64,000 nt of DNA from JBMNGH01 sp050949725 (lineage in GTDB: Bacteria > Bacillota > Thermosediminibacteria > Thermosediminibacterales > Tepidanaerobacteraceae): assembly GCA_050949725.1 (NCBI GenBank), contig JBMNGH010000005.1:105634-169633 (forward strand), in the 5' to 3' direction. Below, piece after piece: positions 26,721 to 34,239 of the stretch. The stretch's first letter is position 1; each line of letters starts with the position of its first letter. The notes below the pieces were generated by a model, which saw nothing but the letters and a program-made list of their open reading frames with translations, did no database searches and was not told where the DNA came from. The translations under genes were made by a program, and so were the position numbers.

Positions 26721-28823
26721 TCAGTCAGCTATATCCTGTTCATATACCCTCACAACAACTGCTGCTGCCATCTCACGAGTCACATTTTGTTTAGGAAAGA
26801 AATAACCATTATCTCCAATCATAAGGCCGTTTTCCATGACAGCATAAATAGAAGGAACAGCCCAAACCGATGCCTCAATTATATCATTAACGCACACATC
26901 ACTCGAAGCTTGGTAAGATAGGGCGCGCTGGAGCATTACGGCCATTTCCTCTCTGGTTATACAGTCACCAGGAAAAAATTTATCAACCGACTTTCCCAAA
27001 ACAAACCCCTTTTTATAAGCAATCATGACATATCCGTAGTGCCAATTGCTCGGCTCAACATCTACAAACACCTGTTGTACTTCATCCAGCGGCTCTTCAT
27101 CCAGCAACCTTACAAGAATTGTTGCAAACTCTGCCCGGGTCAGGTTTTGCTTCGGTTCAAATCTATCATGACCTTTGCCCTCCATCAACCCAAGAGCTTT
27201 GGCTTTAATTATATATTCCCTTGCCCACTCAGAAGCAAGTGCCATATCTACAAAATCTGATTGACCAGCTTTCTCTTCAGTCATATCAAATATCCATTGT
27301 TTTCCTTCTAAAAACCTCTGATAAGCCACAAGGGCAACCAGTACCTGTTCAGTCGCCATATCATCAGGCCCTTCTCCAATCAAATGGGCAAAACGGCCGT
27401 CCGGCTCTCTGAAAGACAGGAGCTTGGATATGAGATTGCCTTCCTTTACAAATCTGCTGTCATTTGCCGGATCAATCCCAAGTGCTGTAAGAGCTATTAT
27501 GGTCTGAGAAATACTCTCACTATTGCTCTCTTCCCAGGAACAAAAACCTCCGTCAAGTGACTGGTTCTCCGATAAAAAAGTCACCGCTCTTTCAACAGCA
27601 GTTTTTACAGCGGAAATATCCCTATATCTTGAAAGGGCCTGTAGTGCCATAGCGGTAATGTCTATGTCACTAGTTTCACCTTTTACCAGGGAAAACCCTC
27701 CGTCATCATTTTGCTGGTCTATAATCCAGTTTACCAGCTTTTTCTTAGGCCAAAGTGCATCATTTGGCACGGGGTAGCCCGCAGAGTCTAAAGCAATCAG
27801 GGCAAAAATGGGGCCGTTGGTGCCCTGTAAAGTCATTTTATCATTATTGTATATTTTCTCTATTATGTTGTATCCGGATATATTTCTCGGATCTTTCTTC
27901 AAGGCTGTTGCTGCCAATGCGATTTTTCCGTAATCGGTCATCTTTCTGAAGTTACCCTCATTAACCCTAACGTATTCAACTAAATTTTCATAATATCTTT
28001 CATCTACGTTTATACCTGCGCGCAGCAAGCCGATGGCTTGCCATTCGGTCAAATCTTCTTTCTGGGCAATCGAATCCACGATTGATTCAATTGCAGTTGA
28101 AACCTCAAACTGATAATCTTCTATCACCTCCTCCTCTTCAAAAGCTTCACCCCCATAGCTGTTGCCAATATCATCACCTAAGTTGCTCGTATAAAACCAC
28201 TCAATCAAATCGCCATTTTTCACAACTACACTATCTACACCCAGGGTGGGAAATTTGCCGTTAACGGAAAACATCCAGCCGCTACCTGGGCCTTTATCAA
28301 ATTCGTTTTGCCCATCGATACCCGCTATATAGCCGTTTCTTATCTTATAATCAATCCCTTCAGCACTCAACACCCTTTCAGTCAAACTGAGTACAGTGTC
28401 ACCTTTGTTTAACTTTACTTGTACCCGAGGTAATATGGTACCTTTATATCCCTTTACGCTGATATACGCTACATCCTCAGGCTTCGGTTCACCGGGCTCA
28501 TCGTCATTAATGAGAATTTTTCTTGTCTCTCTTACTCCAGCTACATTCACTATACAGTTGTACTCTTTTCCCTTTTCCAAACGAGTAGTGAACACAGCCT
28601 CTCCACCGGAATCGGTTTCTTTTTGGTCTATATAATATTTTCTATGGGCATCTTCGATAACAATACTGACCGGTTTGTATTCTTGGCCTTTAACTATAAT
28701 ACAAACGCTGTCTCCATCAACCTCATAGTCTATATTAACCACATCTGAGGCTAAGGCAAAACAAGGCAAAAACAAAGCTATTATGAGGAAAAGCGATAAA
28801 AGCCTTTTTTTCATGCCTAACAT
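26721..28823 (-). CDS. surface protein: DUF4430, alpha/alpha barrel and three SLH domains
   Basis: A 700-residue secreted protein. Order: signal peptide (KKRLLSLFLIIALFLPCFALA, about 5-26 in parts); a beta domain to about 108; DUF4430 at 117-216 (DKGPGSGWMFSVNGK, then NGDLIEWFYTSNLG); an alpha/alpha toroid at about 240-510 with prenyltransferase-type repeats (QNDDGGFSL at 371, QSLDGGFCSW at 421, DMATEQVLVALVAY at 488); three SLH domains at 526-695 (NLTRAEFATILVRLL, CITREEMAVMLQRA, NVTREMAAAVVVRVY) that anchor to secondary wall polymer. Barrel plus DUF4430 is the architecture of intrinsic factor, in reverse order. Confidence 0.9.
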   Translation of the reverse strand: MLGMKKRLLSLFLIIALFLPCFALASDVVNIDYEVDGDSVCIIVKGQEYKPVSIVIEDAHRKYYIDQKETDSGGEAVFTTRLEKGKEYNCIVNVAGVRETRKILINDDEPGEPKPEDVAYISVKGYKGTILPRVQVKLNKGDTVLSLTERVLSAEGIDYKIRNGYIAGIDGQNEFDKGPGSGWMFSVNGKFPTLGVDSVVVKNGDLIEWFYTSNLGDDIGNSYGGEAFEEEEVIEDYQFEVSTAIESIVDSIAQKEDLTEWQAIGLLRAGINVDERYYENLVEYVRVNEGNFRKMTDYGKIALAATALKKDPRNISGYNIIEKIYNNDKMTLQGTNGPIFALIALDSAGYPVPNDALWPKKKLVNWIIDQQNDDGGFSLVKGETSDIDITAMALQALSRYRDISAVKTAVERAVTFLSENQSLDGGFCSWEESNSESISQTIIALTALGIDPANDSRFVKEGNLISKLLSFREPDGRFAHLIGEGPDDMATEQVLVALVAYQRFLEGKQWIFDMTEEKAGQSDFVDMALASEWAREYIIKAKALGLMEGKGHDRFEPKQNLTRAEFATILVRLLDEEPLDEVQQVFVDVEPSNWHYGYVMIAYKKGFVLGKSVDKFFPGDCITREEMAVMLQRALSYQASSDVCVNDIIEASVWAVPSIYAVMENGLMIGDNGYFFPKQNVTREMAAAVVVRVYEQDIAD

Positions 28824-28882
28824 CCCTCCGTTCTCGATAATTTAATATTTATACATTCCTTCCTCAACTGGCCTAAGTAAGT

Positions 28883-30394
28883 CTACAACTGTTTTACTTC
28901 TATCTCCAATGGATTTGACAATATGATGTCCTGGTTTTCAAAGCAATCCCACACAAAACATTTAATGATAAATTTACCTTTATCGGGGATTATAAATCCT
29001 GCTCCCAAATTCCTGCTCCTTTCAGGTTCAAAGATATCCTTCACAAAGGAGTAGTTTATCATTTGATCTGTATCATTGTCATAAAGTGCTACGATAAAAG
29101 TGGAAGGCTGTAGTGTTTCAGTATTGTTTTGCATTTTTATCTCTACTTGTGCTTCCCTTCCGTTCTTTATTTCCCCATTATCCACCCTTTCTATTGTAAA
29201 GACCGTTGGTTCTACAATAAGTTCCAAGGTGTCTCGTATTTGTTCATATCCTTCAACTTTAACCGTTATTGTTACATTACCTTCCTTCTTTGCCGTAACA
29301 AGCCCTTCATCATCAACCCCTGCAATTTCATCATTTGAACTTTCCCAGATAAGGGTTTGACCTGTGATCGGTTCCCCCCAGGCATCGTATACAACTGCTG
29401 TAAGTTTCAATTTATCCTTTTCATTAAGTCTTGTTGATGAAGGTTCTTGTATCTTTACTTGCTTCGGTTCATTCATATTGAACCGAAGCTCTCGGTACAT
29501 GGATTTTCCCCTATACAAATCGGCTAAGGCTATGAATGCCTGTTCTGTAGCCATATCTACATCGGTGCCCCATTCAGATACATACTCAAAATGGTCGCCT
29601 GCTTTATAGGCGAGTAAAGCGTCCAGCATTGTGTTACCATTTTTTGTCCAATCTTCCGACAATGGATTTTCTCCGACAGAAACAAGCCCCTGAATAACCG
29701 TCGATATGGAATAGGGATTTTCTGCACCCCAAGATTCAAAACCGCCTGAATCTTTCTGATTTGCTTTAAGATAAGCAATACCTTCTGCTATGGCCCCATC
29801 AACACCTTGAATATCAGTGTGATTGCCCAATGCCATAATGCTCATTGCCGTTTCATCGACTCCGCCAAAGCCTCCGTCCTCTACTTGATAACCTAATAAT
29901 GCTTCTACCGCTTTTTGTGTATTGTAATCACCGCCAGCCATATCAAGAGCCAATATACTAAATGCAAGTGTTGTTGGACCGTCATCCCACTCCCCAATTA
30001 TAAATTTTCCATATTCATTTTGGGATTCTGCCAAAGCTGCCACATAGTCGCATCCGGCTTCGTCCCTCGGGTCTTTTCCCGAAGCAATAAGGCCCATTAT
30101 GTTTCCTACATATGCCGAAGCACTGTCTGGACTCTCATATGCTTTATATCTCTGACTCATTATGGGCAAATCTCTAGCTAAATCATCACTTGTAAAATTA
30201 TACCCCAATGCAACTCGGAATGTAAAATCATTGTCGTTATTTATGTAGTAATTTCTCAATGCGTTAATCGTTTCTCTAATCTCGTTTTGTTGTTCACTTT
30301 GTTCGCCTTTTGCTGGCAAAAGAACACCTGGCATGCATGTAATGCTAAGAACCAAAAATACAGCTAAAATGATACTAATAACTTTGATTTTCAT
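28883..30394 (-). CDS. secreted alpha/alpha-barrel protein with Ig-like domains, transcobalamin-like
   Basis: A 503-residue exported protein, first gene after two cobalamin riboswitches. The signal peptide covers about 1-30. Residues 35-300 form an alpha/alpha toroid with repeat hallmarks (GYQVEDGGFGG at 168, QKDSGGFESW at 213, DVDMATEQAFIALADLY at 278) like the cobalamin-binding barrel of transcobalamin and the prenyltransferase/terpene-cyclase fold. Residues 308-395 are a BIG2-type Ig-like domain (DDEGLVTAKKEGNVTITVKV), and 396-503 a beta sandwich. No anchor is seen, so it may be free or bind the SLH partner. AAGGAGG precedes the ATG. Confidence 0.87.
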   Translation of the reverse strand: MKIKVISIILAVFLVLSITCMPGVLLPAKGEQSEQQNEIRETINALRNYYINNDNDFTFRVALGYNFTSDDLARDLPIMSQRYKAYESPDSASAYVGNIMGLIASGKDPRDEAGCDYVAALAESQNEYGKFIIGEWDDGPTTLAFSILALDMAGGDYNTQKAVEALLGYQVEDGGFGGVDETAMSIMALGNHTDIQGVDGAIAEGIAYLKANQKDSGGFESWGAENPYSISTVIQGLVSVGENPLSEDWTKNGNTMLDALLAYKAGDHFEYVSEWGTDVDMATEQAFIALADLYRGKSMYRELRFNMNEPKQVKIQEPSSTRLNEKDKLKLTAVVYDAWGEPITGQTLIWESSNDEIAGVDDEGLVTAKKEGNVTITVKVEGYEQIRDTLELIVEPTVFTIERVDNGEIKNGREAQVEIKMQNNTETLQPSTFIVALYDNDTDQMINYSFVKDIFEPERSRNLGAGFIIPDKGKFIIKCFVWDCFENQDIILSNPLEIEVKQL

Positions 30395-30547
30395 AGCTTC
30401 CTCCTTAATATTCTGACAGTAATATTATTGACAGATAACCATACCTCCTATAAAATAGCTTGGTTAATGACTACTAGTTTTCGATACTAGTTGAATTTTA
30501 GGTTGATAAAGAATAATTCATATGTCAAACCTCCAAAAAAATAAGAT

Positions 30548-30590
30548 TTTAAAAATAAATTTGCCCCTCTCCAAACAAAGAAGGGCAAAC
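30548..30590 (-). terminator. terminator of the second cobalamin riboswitch
   Basis: The stem GTTTGCCCTTC/GAGGGGCAAA (30560-30589) is followed by a T-rich tract on the minus strand, about 150 bases before the first structural gene. Confidence 0.75.
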
Positions 30591-30599
30591 CATTACCTA

Positions 30600-30835
30600 A
30601 CATCAGCTTCCCACATCTCTAAGTCGGAGACGATAAGAAAGATGTAAACGATCAGGTCTTCTGGCTCCCGGGTCATCTTTAGGCTAAACCCTTCCCACAA
30701 ATTTTGCAGTGGGTATTCTCCGGTCTATCTCTAATACCGAATATTCCCCTTAGCCCTCATCAACCGGTTACAGCTGCGACTACAGCAAGGGATTTTCACC
30801 CTTTTCCCTAAATCACTTACAGTTACTCATATTCA
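30600..30835 (-). promoter_or_regulatory. cobalamin riboswitch 2 (gene-proximal)
   Basis: On the minus strand the order is GGGAAAAGGGTGAAAATCCC, then GTCGCAGCTGTAACCGG, long variable arms, and the B12 box GGAGCCAGAAGACCTGAT (30648-30667). These are the conserved core blocks of the cobalamin riboswitch. A terminator follows. It is the second of two in series. Confidence 0.9.
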
Positions 30836-30854
30836 ATTGCAAACCAATTACTTA

Positions 30855-30893
30855 TCAAAAATACCCCGCCCTTCAGCAAGGGCAGGGTATCTT
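30855..30893 (-). terminator. terminator of the first cobalamin riboswitch
   Basis: The hairpin ATACCCTGCCCTTGC/GAAGGGCGGGGTAT (30861-30890) is followed by TTTTTGAT on the minus strand. It lies between the two aptamers, so each aptamer has its own exit. Confidence 0.8.
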
Positions 30894-30944
30894 AAACATT
30901 ATACCTCATTTAAGTATACACGACTTTCCTTGGAAGGTGTATAT

Positions 30945-31087
30945 ATGAACTTCAGGATGGTACCCTGGCTGGTGGATAAGCTTTGCCCTTACAAGTAAAC
31001 AAAAGTGGCATAAAAAGCTCTGCACCCACTTACAGTGGCCGGACCGCTCTGGATTCTCACCAGATTCCCCATATCTGAAGCCATTAA
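30945..31087 (-). promoter_or_regulatory. cobalamin riboswitch 1 (promoter-proximal)
   Basis: The minus strand shows GGGGAATCTGGTGAGAATCC, AGAGCGGTCCGGCCACTGTA, an arm, then the B12 box CAGCCAGGGTACCATCC. P1 closes with CTTCAG at the 5' side and CTGAAG at the 3' side. The aptamer begins within about 10-20 bases of the predicted transcription start. Confidence 0.88.
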
Positions 31088-31103
31088 TATGTTGTTTGAC
31101 TTA

Positions 31104-31132
31104 ATTATACTTCAATTAACTTAATGTGACAA
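31104..31132 (-). promoter_or_regulatory. promoter of the corrinoid-uptake operon
   Basis: TTGTCA (31127-31132) and TATAAT (31104-31109) with a 17-base spacer are placed directly before riboswitch 1. Confidence 0.78.
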
Positions 31133-31213
31133 GTGTAATCTTTTCTTTTCACCTATGTTAATATTTTATGATTTAATTACTTTTTTATACTACCAATAGC
31201 CAAAGATTAGTCT

Positions 31214-32101
31214 CTAAAAAACCCTTATTATCTTGGCTCCACCCTGCACTGGATAAATCATTAGGACAGGCCCGTTGAAGACAGCTTCAATCATGTCGCC
31301 CTCTTTTAAATCGTTGGCATCAAGCTCTTCATTTGTATACCCTTTAAATATCTGTGTGTCGCTTTCAATCGCTAATGTCGCTTTATCGTAAGATGAACCT
31401 TCCGCATTTTTGTCTTCTACAAAAATGCTTTTAACATTGTTGGCTTCATCCAAGGTGATTTTTGTTATCTCGCCTTTTATGTCCACGTTTTCTAGAGAGG
31501 AAATAAACCAGTTTTCATCATACTTTTTAACTGTTACATATTCTTTCTGCTTAAAGATTGCCTGTGTGGAGTCAGTATATACAAACTCTACTTCATATCT
31601 GTATGTTTCATCATTTATTTTAGGCAGTTCGGTAATCTCATAACTTTCAACCCATGGGCTGGAGGTCCCCGTAGACCAGCGGCCCTCTGAAAGTTCGGAA
31701 TACTTTTCTTCCTTCAAGTTAGAGGACATGAGCGCATATTGCAATGCACCATTTCTTGTTTTAACACCTTCAGCCCAAAGCGATACAGCTGACTCGGCAT
31801 CCTTTGGCGCCAAGGCCCGTTCAAGACCTTCAATTCTGCCTTCATCAGAAGTCTGTGTTTCGTGCCAAACTTTCACCGAATTTGCCTCATCATCCCAGTA
31901 AACATCAGCTCCCAAAGCTTCCGATATAGCCCTTATTGGCACAAGCACTCTGCCATCGATTATCTTAGGTGGAACATCTGTTGTCAATTCACTTCCGTTA
32001 AATATTAATTTTATCGGCCATGCTGCATAAACCGAACTGACAATAACTGCTGATAAAAATACTAATGTTGTTACTGCAATTAACTTTTTGCACATAAGCA
32101 A
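31214..32101 (-). CDS. exported copper-amine-oxidase-type stalk domain protein
   Basis: A 295-residue protein with signal peptide (LIAVTTLVFLSAVIVSSVYA) and then the short 'copper amine oxidase N-terminal' stalk domain (IIDGRVLVPIRAISEALGAD, VYWDDEANSVKVW) that is common on clostridial surfaces and has no copper role. A middle segment (about 95-200) looks like a lipocalin-like or NTF2-like stress module. The end (about 205-295) resembles DUF3221 (KEGDMIEAVFNGPVLMIYPVQ). It is upstream of, and separate from, the riboswitch promoter. Function unknown. Confidence 0.75.
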   Translation of the reverse strand: MLMCKKLIAVTTLVFLSAVIVSSVYAAWPIKLIFNGSELTTDVPPKIIDGRVLVPIRAISEALGADVYWDDEANSVKVWHETQTSDEGRIEGLERALAPKDAESAVSLWAEGVKTRNGALQYALMSSNLKEEKYSELSEGRWSTGTSSPWVESYEITELPKINDETYRYEVEFVYTDSTQAIFKQKEYVTVKKYDENWFISSLENVDIKGEITKITLDEANNVKSIFVEDKNAEGSSYDKATLAIESDTQIFKGYTNEELDANDLKEGDMIEAVFNGPVLMIYPVQGGAKIIRVF

Positions 32102-32496
32102 TCTCTCCTCGACTTTTGATTAAATCTTTTATGAAATGTCGTGAATTAATAATTATATTACCTGAATCATACCTCCTTTCTTGTTTAGATGATCAATTCA
32201 AAGGCTTTTATTTATCATTTGGTAATATAGACGCAAAAACCCAATAATTGTTCCAAGTTCTTATATTTTTATTTGTTCGTTATCATAAATAAAAAATCAT
32301 ATCCAATGATTTAGGCTTATTAAACCATTTCTTAGTGTATGCCATAATTTTTGGTAAAATATCAATATCTGGAAGTATACCATCTTGTAAATAGTGTTTT
32401 ACTTACAGAACTGGTTTAATCCTGTTTGACAAACATAACGATACTTGACTATAATATATTCATATTAGATTAGAAATAGTTTAGGGGGGAGTTAAG
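32102..32496. other. divergent intergenic region
   Basis: This 395-base AT-rich stretch lies between two divergent genes. It holds the plus-strand promoter described separately and the upstream signals of the stalk-domain gene. I see no further gene or repeat. Confidence 0.6.
32426..32455 (+). promoter_or_regulatory. promoter of the small Cys-rich gene
   Basis: TTGACA (32426-32431) and TATAAT (32450-32455) with an 18-base spacer lie 41 bases before the coding start. Confidence 0.7.
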
Positions 32497-32892
32497 GTGA
32501 AAGACCTGATCTGTGATGAGTTTCAGGATACAGTAGCCAGCTGCCTCGTGCGGCACAGAAGTATTATAGATGTTATCACAAAGATTCAGGAAACCTCAGC
32601 TCGTATAAACCGCGCCGTTGCTAAATCTGTCACCGGTTGTGGATGCATGAAGATAAACGCAAAAAAACAGCAGATACCAGGGCAGATAAGCCTGCAGGAA
32701 TTGAGCTCTTACATGGATACACACCTCAATGGAGAGATATGCGCCGATTGTAGAGGTATATTAGAACAAGAAATCGGCAACCATCTTTTTTATTTAGCCG
32801 CACTATGTAACCTGCTCGATTTAAATCTTTACGACATTATCATTACTGAAAATGAAAAACTATCGACCCTTGGAATTTATAATATGTCTTAG
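32497..32892 (+). CDS. small conserved clostridial protein with CxC and CxxC motifs
   Basis: A 131-residue soluble protein; GGGGGGAG stands before its start, which begins MKDLICDEFQ. It has KSVTGCGCMKI near residue 47 and GEICADCRG near 86, four cysteines that could bind metal, inside an otherwise helical protein (RSIIDVITKIQETSARINRA; EIGNHLFYLAALCNLLDLN). I recognise the pattern as a family common in Clostridia, possibly related to MazG-like all-alpha proteins, but I cannot assign a function. Its stop codon overlaps the 3' end of the group II intron remnant, which is on the other strand. Confidence 0.75.
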   Translation: MKDLICDEFQDTVASCLVRHRSIIDVITKIQETSARINRAVAKSVTGCGCMKINAKKQQIPGQISLQELSSYMDTHLNGEICADCRGILEQEIGNHLFYLAALCNLLDLNLYDIIITENEKLSTLGIYNMS

Positions 32893-33111
32893 TCGAGTAG
32901 AAGGGGTGATTACCCCAGCACCCTCACATACCTTATCATTCGGTTCATTAGTTTGATGCTTTTGACATTAACATTATCTTTTATACATGCTTATAATAAA
33001 CTAAGGTTTCACGATGATTATTAGTTATTGGATTTGCCTTTGGCTAGTGATTCCTACTACCAAGCCCACAGCGGACTTTCACCGCCAAGTTATCGCCCAT
33101 GCCGGGCGCAC
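32892..33111 (-). mobile_element. miniature group II intron remnant
   Basis: On the minus strand the segment begins GTGCGCCCGGCATGGGCGAT with GGCGGTGAAAGTCCGC and CACTAGCCAAAGGCAA, the 5' end and early domain I of bacterial group II introns. It ends GTGCTGGGGTAATCACCCC followed by TTCTACTCGAC, a domain VI-like 3' end with terminal AC. The middle, including the reverse transcriptase and a clear domain V, is missing. It lies immediately after the Nudix gene terminator, the site class C introns prefer. Confidence 0.65.
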
Positions 33112-33150
33112 CACAAAAGAGCAGCTTTTATAAAGCTGCTCTTTTGTGTG
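33112..33150 (-). terminator. Nudix gene terminator
   Basis: The stem AAAAGAGCAGCTTT/AAAGCTGCTCTTTT followed by GTG lies just past the Nudix stop. The group II intron 5' end starts right after it. Confidence 0.8.
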
Positions 33151-33156
33151 TAACGT

Positions 33157-33591
33157 TTATACAACAAGCTCATCTTTTTCTCTATATTCTTGGTATCTTT
33201 TATACGATAGTCTTACAAGAGATTTGTCCTGGCTGTATGTTATTTTTTCAAGGGCCTCATCGATGTTAAAAAAGCCCCCTTCAGAAAAGCCTTGCTCAGA
33301 ATTCGGAATACAATTACCACTTATTGCCTCCATTAAAAACCACGTAATATGATTACATACCGGCCTCCGTCGTGTTAGTGAATAAAACTCATAGCACGTT
33401 TCTCCAACATATGATACAATCTTTGCGTTAACCCCGGCTTCAGTGTTAACCCTCTCAACAGCAACCTCTTGAGCAAGTTTTCCAGGTCGAATAACGCCTT
33501 TTGGAAGAACCCATTCTCCCTTTTCGTTTTTCAATACCAATACACTGTCTCCTTTAAATACAACCCCACCAGCACAAATCCTTGTCAGCAT
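33157..33591 (-). CDS. Nudix-fold protein with degenerate Nudix box
   Basis: A 144-residue protein with the Nudix beginning (CAGGVVFKGDSVLVLKNEKG, EWVLPKG). The Nudix box should read Gx5Ex7REUxEExGU. Here it is G32...K38...E46-R47-V-N-T50-E51-A-G53-V: the first Glu is Lys, the RE pair is reversed and one of the two catalytic Glu is Thr. Metal-dependent hydrolysis is therefore doubtful. A binding or regulatory role is possible. GGGAGGCAGG precedes the ATG. Confidence 0.82.
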   Translation of the reverse strand: MLTRICAGGVVFKGDSVLVLKNEKGEWVLPKGVIRPGKLAQEVAVERVNTEAGVNAKIVSYVGETCYEFYSLTRRRPVCNHITWFLMEAISGNCIPNSEQGFSEGGFFNIDEALEKITYSQDKSLVRLSYKRYQEYREKDELVV

Positions 33592-33703
33592 TAACCTGCC
33601 TCCCTCATAAAATACGTAAAAAATTTGACCTTAAATATGAGTTCGACATTTTGCGCAGAATTCCTCTTTTTAAGGATTTTCCCTGTTTTTTTTCAATACT
33701 GTC

Positions 33704-34159
33704 TTAAATGAAATAATCGTTGATTATGTTGGTTATTTCACAGATTGCCTTGACCATACTTGCCCTTTTTGAACAGTCAAGTTTACTTATATATTTCACC
33801 AAGGTCGACAAAAAAATGTTTCTAAATTTATTATATTCCAAGATGCCGTCTTGTGTTATTTTCACAATCACAACCCGTCTGTCTTTGGGTACGAAAGACC
33901 TTTCCACTAAACCCTTTTCTACCAATCTGTCAATCATTACGGTCAGGCTTCCATATGATGTATTGATTAAGTCCCCTAATTCAGTCATTTTACAGGGCCC
34001 GCTATTAAACAAAATATATAAAACTCGGTATTGAGCAATTGTCAAATCTAAACCGTGTTTTGTAAGATAAGACTTTTTGAGTATTGATTTCCTTAACCTG
34101 CCGAGAACATTTATCAAACTCTCTATGGATTCCGCAAGATGAAGATCTTTTTCCTTCAT
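33704..34159 (-). CDS. MarR family transcriptional regulator
   Basis: A winged-helix repressor of about 151 residues. The start at 34159 (MKEKDLHLAESIESLINVLG) has AGGGAGG about 10 bases upstream; the frame continues upstream without support. The DNA-binding part is GPCKMTELGDLINTSYGSLT followed by VMIDRLVEKGLVER and the wing PKDRRVVIVKIT. It is 80 bases downstream of the MATE pump gene and probably co-transcribed, so it may control the pump in response to a drug-like ligand. Confidence 0.9.
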   Translation of the reverse strand: MKEKDLHLAESIESLINVLGRLRKSILKKSYLTKHGLDLTIAQYRVLYILFNSGPCKMTELGDLINTSYGSLTVMIDRLVEKGLVERSFVPKDRRVVIVKITQDGILEYNKFRNIFLSTLVKYISKLDCSKRASMVKAICEITNIINDYFI

Positions 34160-34239
34160 TAGGGCTAGCCCTCCCTTTGAGTACACCAATTTTTTCATGA
34201 TAAGCATTCAACCGCATATTGGGCTTTGGCCTCAGTGTC

